Shown piece after piece: positions 11,890 through 22,171 of a stretch of 64,000 nt of DNA. A program made the position numbers and the translations under genes. Source of the DNA: Victivallales bacterium (GTDB lineage: Bacteria; Verrucomicrobiota; Lentisphaeria; Victivallales; UBA1829). The stretch is taken from positions 23,653-87,652 of the forward strand of contig JAEEQN010000008.1 in assembly GCA_016285345.1 (NCBI GenBank), read 5' to 3'. Position 1 is the first letter of the stretch. The number at the start of each line of letters is the position of its first letter. The notes under the pieces were generated by a model. It saw only the letters and a program-made list of their open reading frames with translations. It ran no database searches and was not told the origin of the DNA.

Positions 11890-14094
11890 CTAGTGCGCGT
11901 TGATCTGCTTGTAGTCGGCGGCAAATCGTTTCATTTCTTCCTGCGAAATCAGGCCGTCGGCGCAGAGGTCCTCCATGGAGCGCTGGAGCGTAATCATGCC
12001 GTCCTTCAGGCTGGTCTCGATCACGGTCTGAAGCTGGTGCGTCTTGCCCTCGCGGATGAGCGCCTGCACGGGCGGCGTCCCGATCATGATCTCGAACGCG
12101 GCGATGCGGCTGGACCCGTCGATGCTCGGGATGAGGCGCTGGGAGATCACGGCCAGCAGCGTGCTCGCGAGCTGAAGCCGGATCTGGTTCTGCTGATACA
12201 TGGGGAACGAGTCGACGATGCGGTCGACCGTCTGCGGCGCGCTGTTCGTGTGGATGGTCGCGAAAACAAGGTGTCCTGTCTCGGCTGCCGTGAGCGCGGC
12301 GGAGATAGTCTCGGTGTCGCGCATTTCGCCGACCATGATGACGTCCGGTGCCTCGCGAAGGGCGTATTTGAGCGCGGCGGCGAAACTGTGCGTGTCGGCG
12401 TGAAGCTCGCGCTGCTCGATGATCGAATTGATGTTGCGGTGCACGTACTCGATCGGGTCCTCGATCGTGATGATATGGGCGTTGCGCGTGCGGTTGATGA
12501 CGTCGAGGAGCGAGGCGAGCGTGGTGGATTTGCCGCTTCCGGTCGGGCCGGTCATGAGGATGAGCCCCTGGCGTTTCGAGCAGAGCCCGGACACGACTTC
12601 CGGCAGGCCGAGCTGGGCGGGCGTCGGAATCTTGACGTTCACGACGCGCGCGACCATACCGAGCGTGCCGCGCTGGAAGAACGCGTTCACGCGGAAACGC
12701 GAGTTCGGGATGTTCAATTCTTTTCCAAAGTCGACGGACAGCGCGAAGTCGAGTTCGCGGTTCTCCTCCAGTTCCACGCGCTGCCGCTGGTTGATCACGC
12801 TGAAGAGCAGACGCCGGACGTCGTCGTTGTCCAGCACCGGCATGTTCAGCTCGCGGAGCTCCCCGTTGATGCGGAGCGTGGGGCGCACGCCCGTGGAAAG
12901 AATGAGGTCGCTTGCCTTCACCTGAAGCGAAGCGAGGAACAGCGTCCGCATGTCGACCACGGTGTCGTCGGTCGCGCCCTCGAGCTTCGTGCCGTAGTAG
13001 CTGCGGAACGCGTCGACGCCGCTCTCCATGCCGCGCACGAGCAGGTCGAATTCGTCGCGGTTGTCCGCCGCGAGCCGTGCGTCGTCCAGCGAGATCTTCC
13101 CGGTCTGGTACAGGCGGAAGATGGAACGGTTGAACGGGATCATGCCCTGTTCGATGTTGCTGCGGAGCGCGTCGTCCAGCGATCTGTAGTCGCGCCCGGC
13201 GACGAGCTTGCGTACCAGCGCCGTCCCGAGCAGAATCTCGACCGCGGGGATCATGCCGCCGCCCGAGGACGGGATCAGACGCTGTGCGACGATGCCGTTC
13301 AGCGCCGCTCCGAGGTCGGTCGCGGTCTGCTCGCGGCCGTCCTCCGGGAACATGTTGATGATGCGTTCGACCGCCTGCACCGAGCCGGACGTGTGGACCG
13401 TGCTGATGACGAGGTGTCCTGTGAGCGCGGCGTTGATGGCCGTGGCGATGGTCTCCGGGTCGCGCATTTCGCCGATCACGATCACGTCCGGATTCTCGCG
13501 GAGCGCGCTGCGGAGCGCGGAGGAGAACCCGCCTTCGCGGTTGGTATTGATCTCGCGCTGGGAGACAACGGACTGCCGATCGGAATAGACGAACTCGATC
13601 GGGTCCTCCAGCGTAAGAATATGCTTCGGCATGGTGCGATTGATGTGGTTGATCATGGCGGCGAGCGTGGTGGACTTTCCGCAGCCCGTGGTGCCGGCTA
13701 CCAGGATCAGCCCGCGCGGAGCTTCCGCGAGCGTGTCGAGCAGCGCGGGCAGGTTCAGTTCCGCCGTCATGATGTCGTCGCCGTTCAGGATCGGACGGAC
13801 TGCCGCCGATGGCCCGCAGATGGCGCGGAAGAAGTTCACGCGGATGCGGCTGCCGTCCGGGAGCCGCCACGAGGCGTCGAACGAACCGGATTCCGCATAC
13901 GCCGCCTCGCCGCGTTCGCCGATGACCGTCCGCCGGAACGCGTCCATGGACTCCGCCGAGACCGGACCGAACGTCCCCATGGGCGCGACCACGCCCCGGA
14001 TGCGCGCGTTCGGCTTTTTTCCGGCGGAAAGAAAAAGATCGGAGACGTGTGCTCCGGCGGCAAATTGCAGGATCGGCAGAATCGTATTCATCAT
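11890..14094 (-). CDS. Tandem-fused PilT/PilT type IV pilus retraction-type ATPase
   Basis: Two complete PilT modules: GTTGCGKSTTLAAMINHIN...VIGEMRDPETIATAINAALTGHLVISTVHT and GPTGSGKSTTLASLLDVIN...MVGEMRDTETISAALTAAETGHLVFATIHT; start MMNTILPILQFA at 14094. Confidence 0.9.
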   Translation of the reverse strand: MMNTILPILQFAAGAHVSDLFLSAGKKPNARIRGVVAPMGTFGPVSAESMDAFRRTVIGERGEAAYAESGSFDASWRLPDGSRIRVNFFRAICGPSAAVRPILNGDDIMTAELNLPALLDTLAEAPRGLILVAGTTGCGKSTTLAAMINHINRTMPKHILTLEDPIEFVYSDRQSVVSQREINTNREGGFSSALRSALRENPDVIVIGEMRDPETIATAINAALTGHLVISTVHTSGSVQAVERIINMFPEDGREQTATDLGAALNGIVAQRLIPSSGGGMIPAVEILLGTALVRKLVAGRDYRSLDDALRSNIEQGMIPFNRSIFRLYQTGKISLDDARLAADNRDEFDLLVRGMESGVDAFRSYYGTKLEGATDDTVVDMRTLFLASLQVKASDLILSTGVRPTLRINGELRELNMPVLDNDDVRRLLFSVINQRQRVELEENRELDFALSVDFGKELNIPNSRFRVNAFFQRGTLGMVARVVNVKIPTPAQLGLPEVVSGLCSKRQGLILMTGPTGSGKSTTLASLLDVINRTRNAHIITIEDPIEYVHRNINSIIEQRELHADTHSFAAALKYALREAPDVIMVGEMRDTETISAALTAAETGHLVFATIHTNSAPQTVDRIVDSFPMYQQNQIRLQLASTLLAVISQRLIPSIDGSSRIAAFEIMIGTPPVQALIREGKTHQLQTVIETSLKDGMITLQRSMEDLCADGLISQEEMKRFAADYKQINAH

Positions 14095-14239
14095 GAAAGT
14101 CTTCCGTGAGGTTGTTGTTTTCGCATTAAAATATCCGTGAAACTGTGATTTGTCAAGCCCCATAGGGAAGAAAACGCACGCGAAAAGCGCCGAAACCGTA
14201 AAAAAACACGGAAAAACGCGGAAAAAAGGGATTTGCACT

Positions 14240-14267
14240 TTGATGAATTCAAATCTTGTGCTATATT
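14240..14267 (+). promoter_or_regulatory. Sigma70-like promoter TTGATG-N16-TATATT upstream of argH
   Basis: Direct reading. Confidence 0.5.
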
Positions 14268-14327
14268 TTTAGAAATCGACTTTTTCTCAACCCGAAACAC
14301 TTTTTGCACGATATCACGAGGTGCGGC

Positions 14328-15707
14328 ATGGCTCTCTGGGGCGGCAGATTCGCCGAACAAACTCAACGCAGCGTCCAGGACTTCACCCAGTCCATTTCCT
14401 ACGACAAACGCCTCTACAAACACGACATCGCCGGCAGCATGGCTCACGCCGCCATGCTCGGGGCTGCAGGAATCATCCCGAAGGAATCCGCCGACGCCAT
14501 CTGCCGCAAACTCGCGGTCCTGAAACGCAGGATCGCCGAGGGCAAAATGGAGTTCAAAGTCGAACTGGAAGACATCCACATGCACATCGAGACCGCGCTG
14601 ACCGAAGCGCTCGGCCCCGAGGGCGCGCGTGTTCACACCGCCCGCAGCCGCAACGACCAGATCGCGCTCGATATCCGGCTGTATCTGCGCGACGAGATCG
14701 ACGACCTGATGAAGGAAATCCGCACGCTCCAGACCGCGCTGGTGAAGAAGGCTGACGAAAACAAACGCACGATCATGCCCGGTTTCACCCACATGCAGCA
14801 CGCACAGCCCGTCCTGCTGGCGCACCATCTGCTCGCCTACGTCGAAATGCTCGCCCGCGACACCGAACGCCTCGCCGACGCCCGCAAACGCATCAACGTG
14901 ATGCCGCTCGGTTCGGGCGCGCTTGCCGGGACCACGCTCCCCATCGACCGCGAATTTGTCCGCAAGCGCCTCAAATTCCCGAAGATGACGCGGAACAGCA
15001 TGGACGCCGTCGCCGACCGCGATTTCGCCTGTGAACTGCTCGCCGCGCTCTCCATTTTCGCCATGCACATCTCCCGCCTCTCCGAGGACCTCATCCTCTG
15101 GATGTCGCAGGAATTCTCGTTCGTCACGTTCGGCGACGCCTTCTGCACGGGGTCCAGCCTCATGCCGCAGAAGAAAAACCCGGATATCGCCGAGCTCTCC
15201 CGCGGCAAGACCGGCCGCATCTACGGCGACCTCGCCGCGCTCCTCACCATCTGCAAGGGGCTCCCGCTGACCTACAACCGCGACCTGCAGGAGGACAAGG
15301 AGCCGCTTTTCGACGCCATCGACACCGTCCACGCCATCCTCAGCGTCTACCCCTCCATGATCGACTCCATGAAGGTCAACAAGGACGCGATGCTGAAGGC
15401 GGCATCCGATCCCGGGCTCATGGCCACCGACCTGGCCGAAGCGCTCGTCCGCAAGGGCGTGCCGTTCCGTTTCGCCCACCACAAGGTCGGTGCGCTCGTC
15501 AAGTTCGCCGCGGACCACAACAAACTTCTGAATGAACTCACGCTGAAGGAAATGAAGAGCGTGTTCCCGGAGGCCGACGCCTCCATGCTGAAACTTTTCG
15601 CCCCGGCCCACGCCGTCGAGGGGCGCGACGTTTATGGAGCAACCGGCTTCAAGCAGGTCGCCTCGCAGGTCGCATTCTGGAAGAAGGAGCTTCGGATCCC
15701 GTCATGA
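14328..15707 (+). CDS. argH: Argininosuccinate lyase
   Basis: MALWGGRFAEQTQRSVQDFTQSISYDKRLYKHDIAGS...GSSLMPQKKNPDIAELSRGKTGR. Confidence 0.97.
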   Translation: MALWGGRFAEQTQRSVQDFTQSISYDKRLYKHDIAGSMAHAAMLGAAGIIPKESADAICRKLAVLKRRIAEGKMEFKVELEDIHMHIETALTEALGPEGARVHTARSRNDQIALDIRLYLRDEIDDLMKEIRTLQTALVKKADENKRTIMPGFTHMQHAQPVLLAHHLLAYVEMLARDTERLADARKRINVMPLGSGALAGTTLPIDREFVRKRLKFPKMTRNSMDAVADRDFACELLAALSIFAMHISRLSEDLILWMSQEFSFVTFGDAFCTGSSLMPQKKNPDIAELSRGKTGRIYGDLAALLTICKGLPLTYNRDLQEDKEPLFDAIDTVHAILSVYPSMIDSMKVNKDAMLKAASDPGLMATDLAEALVRKGVPFRFAHHKVGALVKFAADHNKLLNELTLKEMKSVFPEADASMLKLFAPAHAVEGRDVYGATGFKQVASQVAFWKKELRIPS

Positions 15708-16384
15708 CGCGTTTCCATCGGACACTTCTCACCGGCGCGGCCGCCGGATTCCTCTGCCTCTGCGGCGCTCTGTCCGCCGGGGCGCAGGACGTCTTTCTGC
15801 GTCCGGCCATGGAGGAGTTCGTCGACAAGGACACGCGGCTGGTCTTTCCGGCGCAAGTCGACACATTCCAGAAGGTCCGCGTCCGCAAAAACGAGAATCC
15901 GGTGTTCGGCACGGTCGTCCGCTATGAAAACGAGCTGGGATCCTGCGCCGACGTGTACATCTATTCGCTGGATACCGCCGCGAAACCGGTTCCGCAGGAA
16001 ACGTTTGAAAAGCACTGCAAGGAAACCGACCGGGGCATCATGAACTTGTCCGCGCAGAACCCGAAAATCAAGGTCGAACGTCTTGACGCAGCCGGACGGG
16101 AAGCCCCGGAAGGCGGATTCGAGGCGTTCTACCGCATTCAGAACGGTTCCACACTGATGGATTCCGTGCTGTATCTCGCGCTTTACAAAGGCAAGCTCAT
16201 CAAGGTCCGCATTTCCTATTCGCCCGAGGACAATGAAGAACCGGCCCACGCCGCTCTTTTCATTGATGCGGTCGCCGCCATGCTGAACAGGGAAAATGTC
16301 GCGTCCGCGAAAAAACCGGAAGCCCAAACGCAGAACAAGCCGGAAAACAAGGCCGATGCCCCGGAATCCGCGTCGCAGGCCTGA
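15704..16384 (+). CDS. Hypothetical secreted protein
   Basis: Signal peptide MTRFHRTLLTGAAAGFLCLCGALSAGAQ; ATGA overlap with argH stop. Confidence 0.65.
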   Translation: MTRFHRTLLTGAAAGFLCLCGALSAGAQDVFLRPAMEEFVDKDTRLVFPAQVDTFQKVRVRKNENPVFGTVVRYENELGSCADVYIYSLDTAAKPVPQETFEKHCKETDRGIMNLSAQNPKIKVERLDAAGREAPEGGFEAFYRIQNGSTLMDSVLYLALYKGKLIKVRISYSPEDNEEPAHAALFIDAVAAMLNRENVASAKKPEAQTQNKPENKADAPESASQA

Positions 16385-16466
16385 GTTTTTGAATCAAAAA
16401 GTGTACGCCGATCAAAACTGAGCGTTTCAATTGGAGGATGTTTGTTCGTCCGAGGAATCCGCCGCC

Positions 16467-16886
16467 ATGTCCGAAGCCAAACCGTTTGAAATTCCCGAGG
16501 AAGAGTTCGAGGAGGAGTATGTCCGTCCTTCGAGCGGACCCGGCGGCCAGCATCAGAACAAGACCGAAAACGGCGTCCGGCTGCAATGGAATATCTCGGC
16601 GACCGCTGTCCTGACCGATGCCCAGAAGGCTCGTCTCCGCGTCCTCGCCGCGCCGTACATGCAGGGCGATCTCCTCGTTGTCATGGAGCGTTCCGGCCGC
16701 AGTCTCGCCCGCAACCGTGATCGTGCCCGTGAGCGCATCCGCGAACTTGCTCTGGCATCTCGTCCGGAACCACGCAAACGCCGTCCGACGAAGCCGACCA
16801 AAGCCTCGAAAGAACGCCGTCTGAAGGAAAAAGCCGTCCGAAGCCGCATCAAAGCTCTACGTTCAGGACGCGATTCCGGCGATTGA
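16467..16886 (+). CDS. arfB: ArfB/YaeJ-like peptidyl-tRNA hydrolase (RF-1 domain)
   Basis: YVRPSSGPGGQHQNKTENGVRLQWNI (GGQ motif) plus basic C-terminal tail KRRPTKPTKASKERRLKEK. Confidence 0.82.
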   Translation: MSEAKPFEIPEEEFEEEYVRPSSGPGGQHQNKTENGVRLQWNISATAVLTDAQKARLRVLAAPYMQGDLLVVMERSGRSLARNRDRARERIRELALASRPEPRKRRPTKPTKASKERRLKEKAVRSRIKALRSGRDSGD

Positions 16887-16967
16887 TTCTCCTCATTTCA
16901 AGCACGAAAAACGGAGCGGCGACAGCAATCACCGCTCAGCAAACCATCAATTCTCTAAACGCTCGCT

Positions 16968-18176
16968 TCAAATTTTCGGCAGTTTCTGCACGAACCGGAA
17001 TTGAACCCTTTGCGGCGAGGACGTGATCTCCTGTTTGATGGTCGACGAGACCGGAGACGGATGCCCCAGACGCGATGTCGCACGCGCCGGCGAACGGAGC
17101 ACCTGCGAACTGCGCGGCGACATCTTCCGCATTTTTGCCTGGGCCTCGGCCAGGTCGGACTGGAGTTTCGCGATTTCCCTCCGGTCCGCCTTATACTGGT
17201 CGATCAGGTTGGAAACGATCGAAAGACGGCTTTCACACGGATATTTGAACATGCCGGTCTCGCTCAGAAAATCGAAAATGATGTCGCCTCCCCAGGATTC
17301 GATCGCCGCGGATATAATCTCCCTGGTCAGATTCGGAATTGTCAGCAGTTTGTTCACCATGTCCTGCCTTAAGGTACTGTGGATCGCGTCCAGCACGGAG
17401 ACATTCGTCTCGTAGGCATTCCGGTCCCGCAGGAACTTTTCCATCAGCGGCAGCGTCTTGCTGACCTCGCAAAGATTCCTGAACTGTTCAGCATCCGGCG
17501 TCTTCGTGGACACGCCGCCGCCGAAATGATACCGGTAACACGGCTTCGTTTTCAAACTCCGGTACGATTCCGCGAAAAACAGGATGAAAAAGCTCAGGTA
17601 CAGGTCCGTGTAGAGATGAAGCTGTATATCCGGCATCGCTTCAACGGCCTTCTTGCAGATCTCCGCCCGATAAATCTTGTTCCACAAATTGTGGACGAAC
17701 CTGTGGTTCACGAAGCAGTCGTACAGGATGTTCGTGCCATGCGATTCCATTTCACGCGAACGGAAGACGCGCAGGAATTTGTCAAGGGCGTCCCCGTCCC
17801 TCCGTTCCGCCTCGAAATCGACCGAAAACTGTACGATGTCCGCTCTGGTCTCCTTCATCAGTCCGACCGCCGTCTCGCATGCGCCGGGCAGAAGCATGTC
17901 GTCCGCATCGGCGAACATGATGTATTCGCCCCGGGCGTCCAGAAGCGCCAGTTTGCGGGCCAGCACCGTCCCCAGACGGCGCTGGAATGCCGTGGCATGG
18001 AAACGAGGTTCACGGTCGATGTAATCCTGCAGCATTCCGGCGGAACCGTCGGAAGATCCGTCGTCAACGCAGATGATCTCCAGGTCCTTGAACGTCTGGG
18101 ACAGGATCGAGTCGATGCACCGTCTCAGGGACGGTTTCTCATTGTGGATAGGGATGATGATGGATAGTTTCGGCAT
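16968..18176 (-). CDS. Glycosyltransferase family 2
   Basis: MPKLSIIIPIHNEKPSLRRCIDSILSQTFKDLEIICVDDGSSDGSAGML...ADADDMLLPGACE. Confidence 0.92.
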   Translation of the reverse strand: MPKLSIIIPIHNEKPSLRRCIDSILSQTFKDLEIICVDDGSSDGSAGMLQDYIDREPRFHATAFQRRLGTVLARKLALLDARGEYIMFADADDMLLPGACETAVGLMKETRADIVQFSVDFEAERRDGDALDKFLRVFRSREMESHGTNILYDCFVNHRFVHNLWNKIYRAEICKKAVEAMPDIQLHLYTDLYLSFFILFFAESYRSLKTKPCYRYHFGGGVSTKTPDAEQFRNLCEVSKTLPLMEKFLRDRNAYETNVSVLDAIHSTLRQDMVNKLLTIPNLTREIISAAIESWGGDIIFDFLSETGMFKYPCESRLSIVSNLIDQYKADRREIAKLQSDLAEAQAKMRKMSPRSSQVLRSPARATSRLGHPSPVSSTIKQEITSSPQRVQFRFVQKLPKI

Positions 18177-18526
18177 GGCTCTGACTTTCCGGCAGCGAAT
18201 ATGTCTTCGATGGATCTGAAGATACAGATTCCCACGAAGACTTGCACAGGAATCCGGACCGCCTGACCGAAAATGGCCATGCGGAACATATAACGTTCCA
18301 AACAGGTCCGATAGTGTATTCAGATAGCATTTTTTTTAAACTTCTTTTTCGCTTGATAGTTTAATAAATAATTATTGAACAAAATATATCATATCCACAT
18401 ATCTTTTTATGTTCTTTGTTCTTGCTCGAAAACAAAGCCTTTACACAAAAAGACGCCCGGCTCGCATGGAGTCGGACGTCGTAAATCGGAATAATAGCGC
18501 GGGGAACGGATATCCCGTTCCTCTCC

Positions 18527-18574
18527 GTGCCGGAGCGTAAGCCCGGCACTGCCGCAGTGGAGGCCTCGCCTCCC
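18527..18574. repeat. Dispersed hairpin element, copy B
   Basis: GTGCCGGAGCGTAAGCCCGGCAC TGCCGCAGT GGAGGCCTCGCCTCC, ending 1 nt from the stop of the lipoprotein gene. Confidence 0.8.
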
Positions 18575-19204
18575 TCAGTCTTCCCAGAACCAGATGAAGT
18601 GAAGGCTTCCCGGATTGTCGTCGCCGATCGGGGTTCTGTGCGTCTTGAACGGAATGAAGCAGACGACCCAGTTGTTGAGAGCGGCTTCCGCGCGTGCGCC
18701 GTCCACGATTTGGACAGGCTCGTTGGTCTTGGCATCGATGATGTTGAAGAAGAAACGGCCCCAGGCGGTGCGCTGAAGACGCATGATGATCGGGATTTCG
18801 GGGATCACGATGGAGAGGTTGGCCCACGGGATCGGGATCGGGAGGGACGGAATACCGAGGAGGAACTTGTCCATGTCGGTGGCAAGTACGCTGCTGGTGG
18901 CCTTGAAGACATAATCGGCGTCGCCGGCATCCTTCACCACGATGGTGCCGAAGCGGGCGAGATGCAGTTCGATGTAAGCCATGAGGAATTCCTTGTCGAC
19001 CTGCGGAGCCAGATTCGAGTAGTCCATGAAGACCTTCTTGCCCGCATAGGACTCGAAGTCGATGGAGGAGATACCGCGTTCCACGACCGCGCTGAGCAGC
19101 ATTTCTTCCACGGAGTTGCGCGCAGTATTGGTGACGGTCGGAGTGGAGCAGGCCGTGCAGATGAGGGCCGCGGCCGCCGCGAGGAGAAGGAACAAGTGTT
19201 TCAT
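18575..19204 (-). CDS. Hypothetical lipoprotein
   Basis: MKHLFLLLAAAAALICTACS lipobox (start at 19204, shorter than the ORF-track start). Confidence 0.75.
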   Translation of the reverse strand: MKHLFLLLAAAAALICTACSTPTVTNTARNSVEEMLLSAVVERGISSIDFESYAGKKVFMDYSNLAPQVDKEFLMAYIELHLARFGTIVVKDAGDADYVFKATSSVLATDMDKFLLGIPSLPIPIPWANLSIVIPEIPIIMRLQRTAWGRFFFNIIDAKTNEPVQIVDGARAEAALNNWVVCFIPFKTHRTPIGDDNPGSLHFIWFWED

Positions 19205-19323
19205 ACTCGGTCTTTCCGGAATGCTTTCCGGCATTCCTGTATTGTTGATATGTTGTTGATGTGTATAGGACATGTGAATAGGGCAAGCCTGCCAAGACGA
19301 AACCGTCGGCAGTCTTGATGAAT

Positions 19324-19351
19324 ACTATAGCATATTTTTTTTCTAAAACAA
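19324..19351 (-). promoter_or_regulatory. Sigma70-like promoter TTGTTT-N16-TATAGT upstream of the lipoprotein gene
   Basis: Direct reading on minus strand. Confidence 0.5.
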
Positions 19352-19412
19352 ATGCGAAATATGACAAAACGGAAAGAAATCGGAAAAAAAGCCAAAAAAA
19401 GCGGTATCCGGG

Positions 19413-19441
19413 TTGAAATAATGGTGAAAGCATGCTATATT
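19413..19441 (+). promoter_or_regulatory. Sigma70-like promoter TTGAAA-N17-TATATT upstream of rpmH
   Basis: Direct reading. Confidence 0.6.
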
Positions 19442-19547
19442 AGTTGGATTACACCATATACAAAACGAACGAAAAACAACAAGCTGCAACCCCTCGGAGA
19501 GGAACAGCCGGAGTGCCTTTGCGCAGCTCCGGGAACAAGGTGAAACT

Positions 19548-19685
19548 ATGAAAAGAACGTATCAGCCTTCCGTCATCAAACGCGCCCGCAAATATGGATT
19601 CCGTGCCAGAATGGCCACCAAGGGCGGCCGTCAGGTTCTTGCCAGAAGAAGAGCGAAAGGGCGTAAACGCCTGACCGTCATCTGA
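19548..19685 (+). CDS. rpmH: 50S ribosomal protein L34
   Basis: [45 protein letters not shown] (45 aa, below the ORF-track cutoff). Confidence 0.97.
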   Translation: MKRTYQPSVIKRARKYGFRARMATKGGRQVLARRRAKGRKRLTVI

Positions 19686-19699
19686 GAAAGGAACACGCC

Positions 19700-20104
19700 G
19701 TGGAAATTGGGCGCAGCAGCCTGAGGAAGCAGGAAAAGCTCCGCACCCGAAAGGATTTCGATGCGCTCAAGGAACACGGGAAAGCCTGCCGGGACCCGTT
19801 CTTTACGGTCCTGGTGCGGACGCCGGAGCCGGGCAATCCGGTTCAGAACCTCAGGTACGGCATTATCTGCAGCCGGAAACTGCATCATTCGGCCGTCGTG
19901 CGGAACCGCGCGAGGCGTCTGATCACAGAAACCTTCCGGCTGTGCAAGGAGAACATCCTGCCATGCGGCATTCTGGTCATTCCGCGGCGCGCCATCTTCG
20001 GTGCAAAACAGCAGGAAGTACAGGAGCATCTGCTCCGGACGCTGAAAAAAGCCGGACTGATCCGGGAAAAACAGACTGCGGACACCCAATCCGCGAACTC
20101 GTGA
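19700..20104 (+). CDS. rnpA: Ribonuclease P protein component
   Basis: [32 protein letters not shown]...[29 protein letters not shown]; between rpmH and yidD. Confidence 0.93.
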   Translation: MEIGRSSLRKQEKLRTRKDFDALKEHGKACRDPFFTVLVRTPEPGNPVQNLRYGIICSRKLHHSAVVRNRARRLITETFRLCKENILPCGILVIPRRAIFGAKQQEVQEHLLRTLKKAGLIREKQTADTQSANS

Positions 20105-20319
20105 TCCTCCCCTTCCGCGCCTACCGCCGCTGGATTTCCCCCTTGTTTCCTCCGTGTTGCCGGTTCACGCCGACCTGCTCCCAGTATGCGATCGAAGCCG
20201 TCAGAGTTCATGGAATTCTCCGCGGCCTGGCGTTGACCTTCTGGCGAATCCTCAGATGCAATCCCTGGTGCCGGGGCGGTTATGACCCCGTTCCCCCGAA
20301 ACGTTCCGGGAAGGAATAA
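20101..20319 (+). CDS. yidD: Membrane protein insertion efficiency factor YidD
   Basis: [68 protein letters not shown] start overlapping the rnpA stop (GTGA). Confidence 0.93.
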   Translation: MILPFRAYRRWISPLFPPCCRFTPTCSQYAIEAVRVHGILRGLALTFWRILRCNPWCRGGYDPVPPKRSGKE

Positions 20320-20322
20320 CGA

Positions 20323-22146
20323 GTGAACTTCAAATTCGACAAAGACACTGTCCTCATCGTGCTGGTCGGCTGCCTGCTTATGGGCGGCTGGCTGCTCTAC
20401 ATGCCCAAATACCAGGCGAAGCGCGCCGAGGAATACCAGAAAATGCTGGAGGCCACGCAGCAGAGCGCCCCGGCCCAGCAGACAAACGCAGATTCCGGCG
20501 CAACCGCAACTCAGCCTGCCATCACCGATGCCAACGCCGGACAGCCCGCATCGGAAACGGTTGCGGAAACGGTCCATGCGCTGAAGGAAACGAAGACTGT
20601 CACGCTCGAAAACAAGCTTTTCAGCGTGACGATCGACGGGCTGACCGGTTCGCTTTCCAGCGCCAGACTGCTGGATCCCCGGTACAAGCTTAAAGATTCC
20701 GGCGAAGCCATTGAGCTGTTCCGCGAGGGCGCGTACCGCACCTTCGAGCTTAAAAACAATCCCGGCCTCGTTCCGGTTTCCTTGGACGTGAATGAAAAGG
20801 GTCCGCTCTCCGCGGAAGTCGTCCGCACGTTCGCAAACGGGCTGAAACTGACCCAGACGTTCACCCTGCCGGAAGACAACTACATGGTAGTCTGCGAGTA
20901 CGCCTGGACCAATCCCTCGTCCGCCTCGATCACGGTCGACGGCCTCGGTGTCCGCCTCGCCGGTCTGCCGCAGGTCAAGGACCTCACCGGCGACAAGGTC
21001 TACAGCGAACGCCTGAACGTCGATTTCTGCAAAGTCGGCAGCGGCATGCCGGATTCCGCCGATCCGCAGGTCAAATCGCAGGAGAAATTCGACAAGAAGA
21101 CCGTCTGCGACGCCCCCGTCGCCTGGATCGGTTCCTCCAACAAGTATTTTGCCTCGCTCCTCTTCGCAGACGACGCGAAACCCTTTGCGTCCACGTTCGG
21201 TGAACGCGTCTGGAAGTTCCCCGCCGGCAGCAACAACGAAAAAGATCTTTATGCCGTGCCTTCCATGACCGGCGATTTCGGCGCCGTCACGTTCGCGCCC
21301 GGCGCGGACACCGTGAAATTCAGCCTGAAGACCTATTGCGGTCCCAAGGAAATGGCCCGCATCCGCGCGCTCGGTTCCTCCGTGATGGGCGTGATGCACA
21401 TCTCCTACTATTCCTGGTTCGAGTTCATCGCGCGTCCCATGGTCATGCTGCTGAACTGGCTGAAGGCGCTCTGCGGCTCCTATGGCATCGCGATCATCCT
21501 CCTCACGCTCATCGTCCGCATTCTCTTCTGGCCGGTCACGCAGAAGGCTAACAGCTCCATGCGCCGCATGCAGAAGCTCCAGCCGAAGATCAAGGAGCTT
21601 CAGGAGAAATACAAAGAGACTCCGATGGACACGCCGGACGACACCGCGCGCAAGAAAGCCGAGCTGAACCAGAAGATGATGGAGCTGTACCGCGTCGAGA
21701 AGGTCAACCCCGTCGGCGGCTGTCTCCCCATCCTCCTTCAGATCCCCGTCTTCATTGCGCTCTATTCCGCGCTGGATTCCGCCGTCGAACTCCGCAACGT
21801 GCCGTTCCTCTGGTGCACCGACCTCTCGCGTCCCGACCTCGTCGGTCCGACGCTTCCCTTCGCCCTGCCGTTCATCGGCCAGGTCGGATTCCATCCGCTC
21901 GTGATCGCCATGACGGCCCTCATGATCGTCCAGCAGAAGATGACGCCCACCGCGGGCGATTCCGCACAGCAGAAGATGATGATGCTCATGCCCATTATCA
22001 TGCTGTTCATGTTCTACAACCTCCCGTCCGGCCTGACGCTTTACTGGACGGTCAGTCAGATATTCAGCATCCTTCAAATGAAATACGGGCAAATCGCCGC
22101 AAAGCGGGATGAAGCGCGTCAGACCAGTAAACCGCAGAAGGCATAA
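20323..22146 (+). CDS. yidC: Membrane protein insertase YidC
   Basis: N-terminal TM and periplasmic domain, then GIAIILLTLIVRILFWPVTQKANSSMRRMQKLQPKIKELQEKYK; GTG start. Confidence 0.96.
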   Translation: MNFKFDKDTVLIVLVGCLLMGGWLLYMPKYQAKRAEEYQKMLEATQQSAPAQQTNADSGATATQPAITDANAGQPASETVAETVHALKETKTVTLENKLFSVTIDGLTGSLSSARLLDPRYKLKDSGEAIELFREGAYRTFELKNNPGLVPVSLDVNEKGPLSAEVVRTFANGLKLTQTFTLPEDNYMVVCEYAWTNPSSASITVDGLGVRLAGLPQVKDLTGDKVYSERLNVDFCKVGSGMPDSADPQVKSQEKFDKKTVCDAPVAWIGSSNKYFASLLFADDAKPFASTFGERVWKFPAGSNNEKDLYAVPSMTGDFGAVTFAPGADTVKFSLKTYCGPKEMARIRALGSSVMGVMHISYYSWFEFIARPMVMLLNWLKALCGSYGIAIILLTLIVRILFWPVTQKANSSMRRMQKLQPKIKELQEKYKETPMDTPDDTARKKAELNQKMMELYRVEKVNPVGGCLPILLQIPVFIALYSALDSAVELRNVPFLWCTDLSRPDLVGPTLPFALPFIGQVGFHPLVIAMTALMIVQQKMTPTAGDSAQQKMMMLMPIIMLFMFYNLPSGLTLYWTVSQIFSILQMKYGQIAAKRDEARQTSKPQKA

Positions 22147-22171
22147 ATCAGCCCCAACCCCGGAGAATTCA

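Noticed and set aside
11872-14109. 745-aa plus-strand ORF opposite the double PilT gene
   Set aside because: Antisense shadow of a motif-rich gene.
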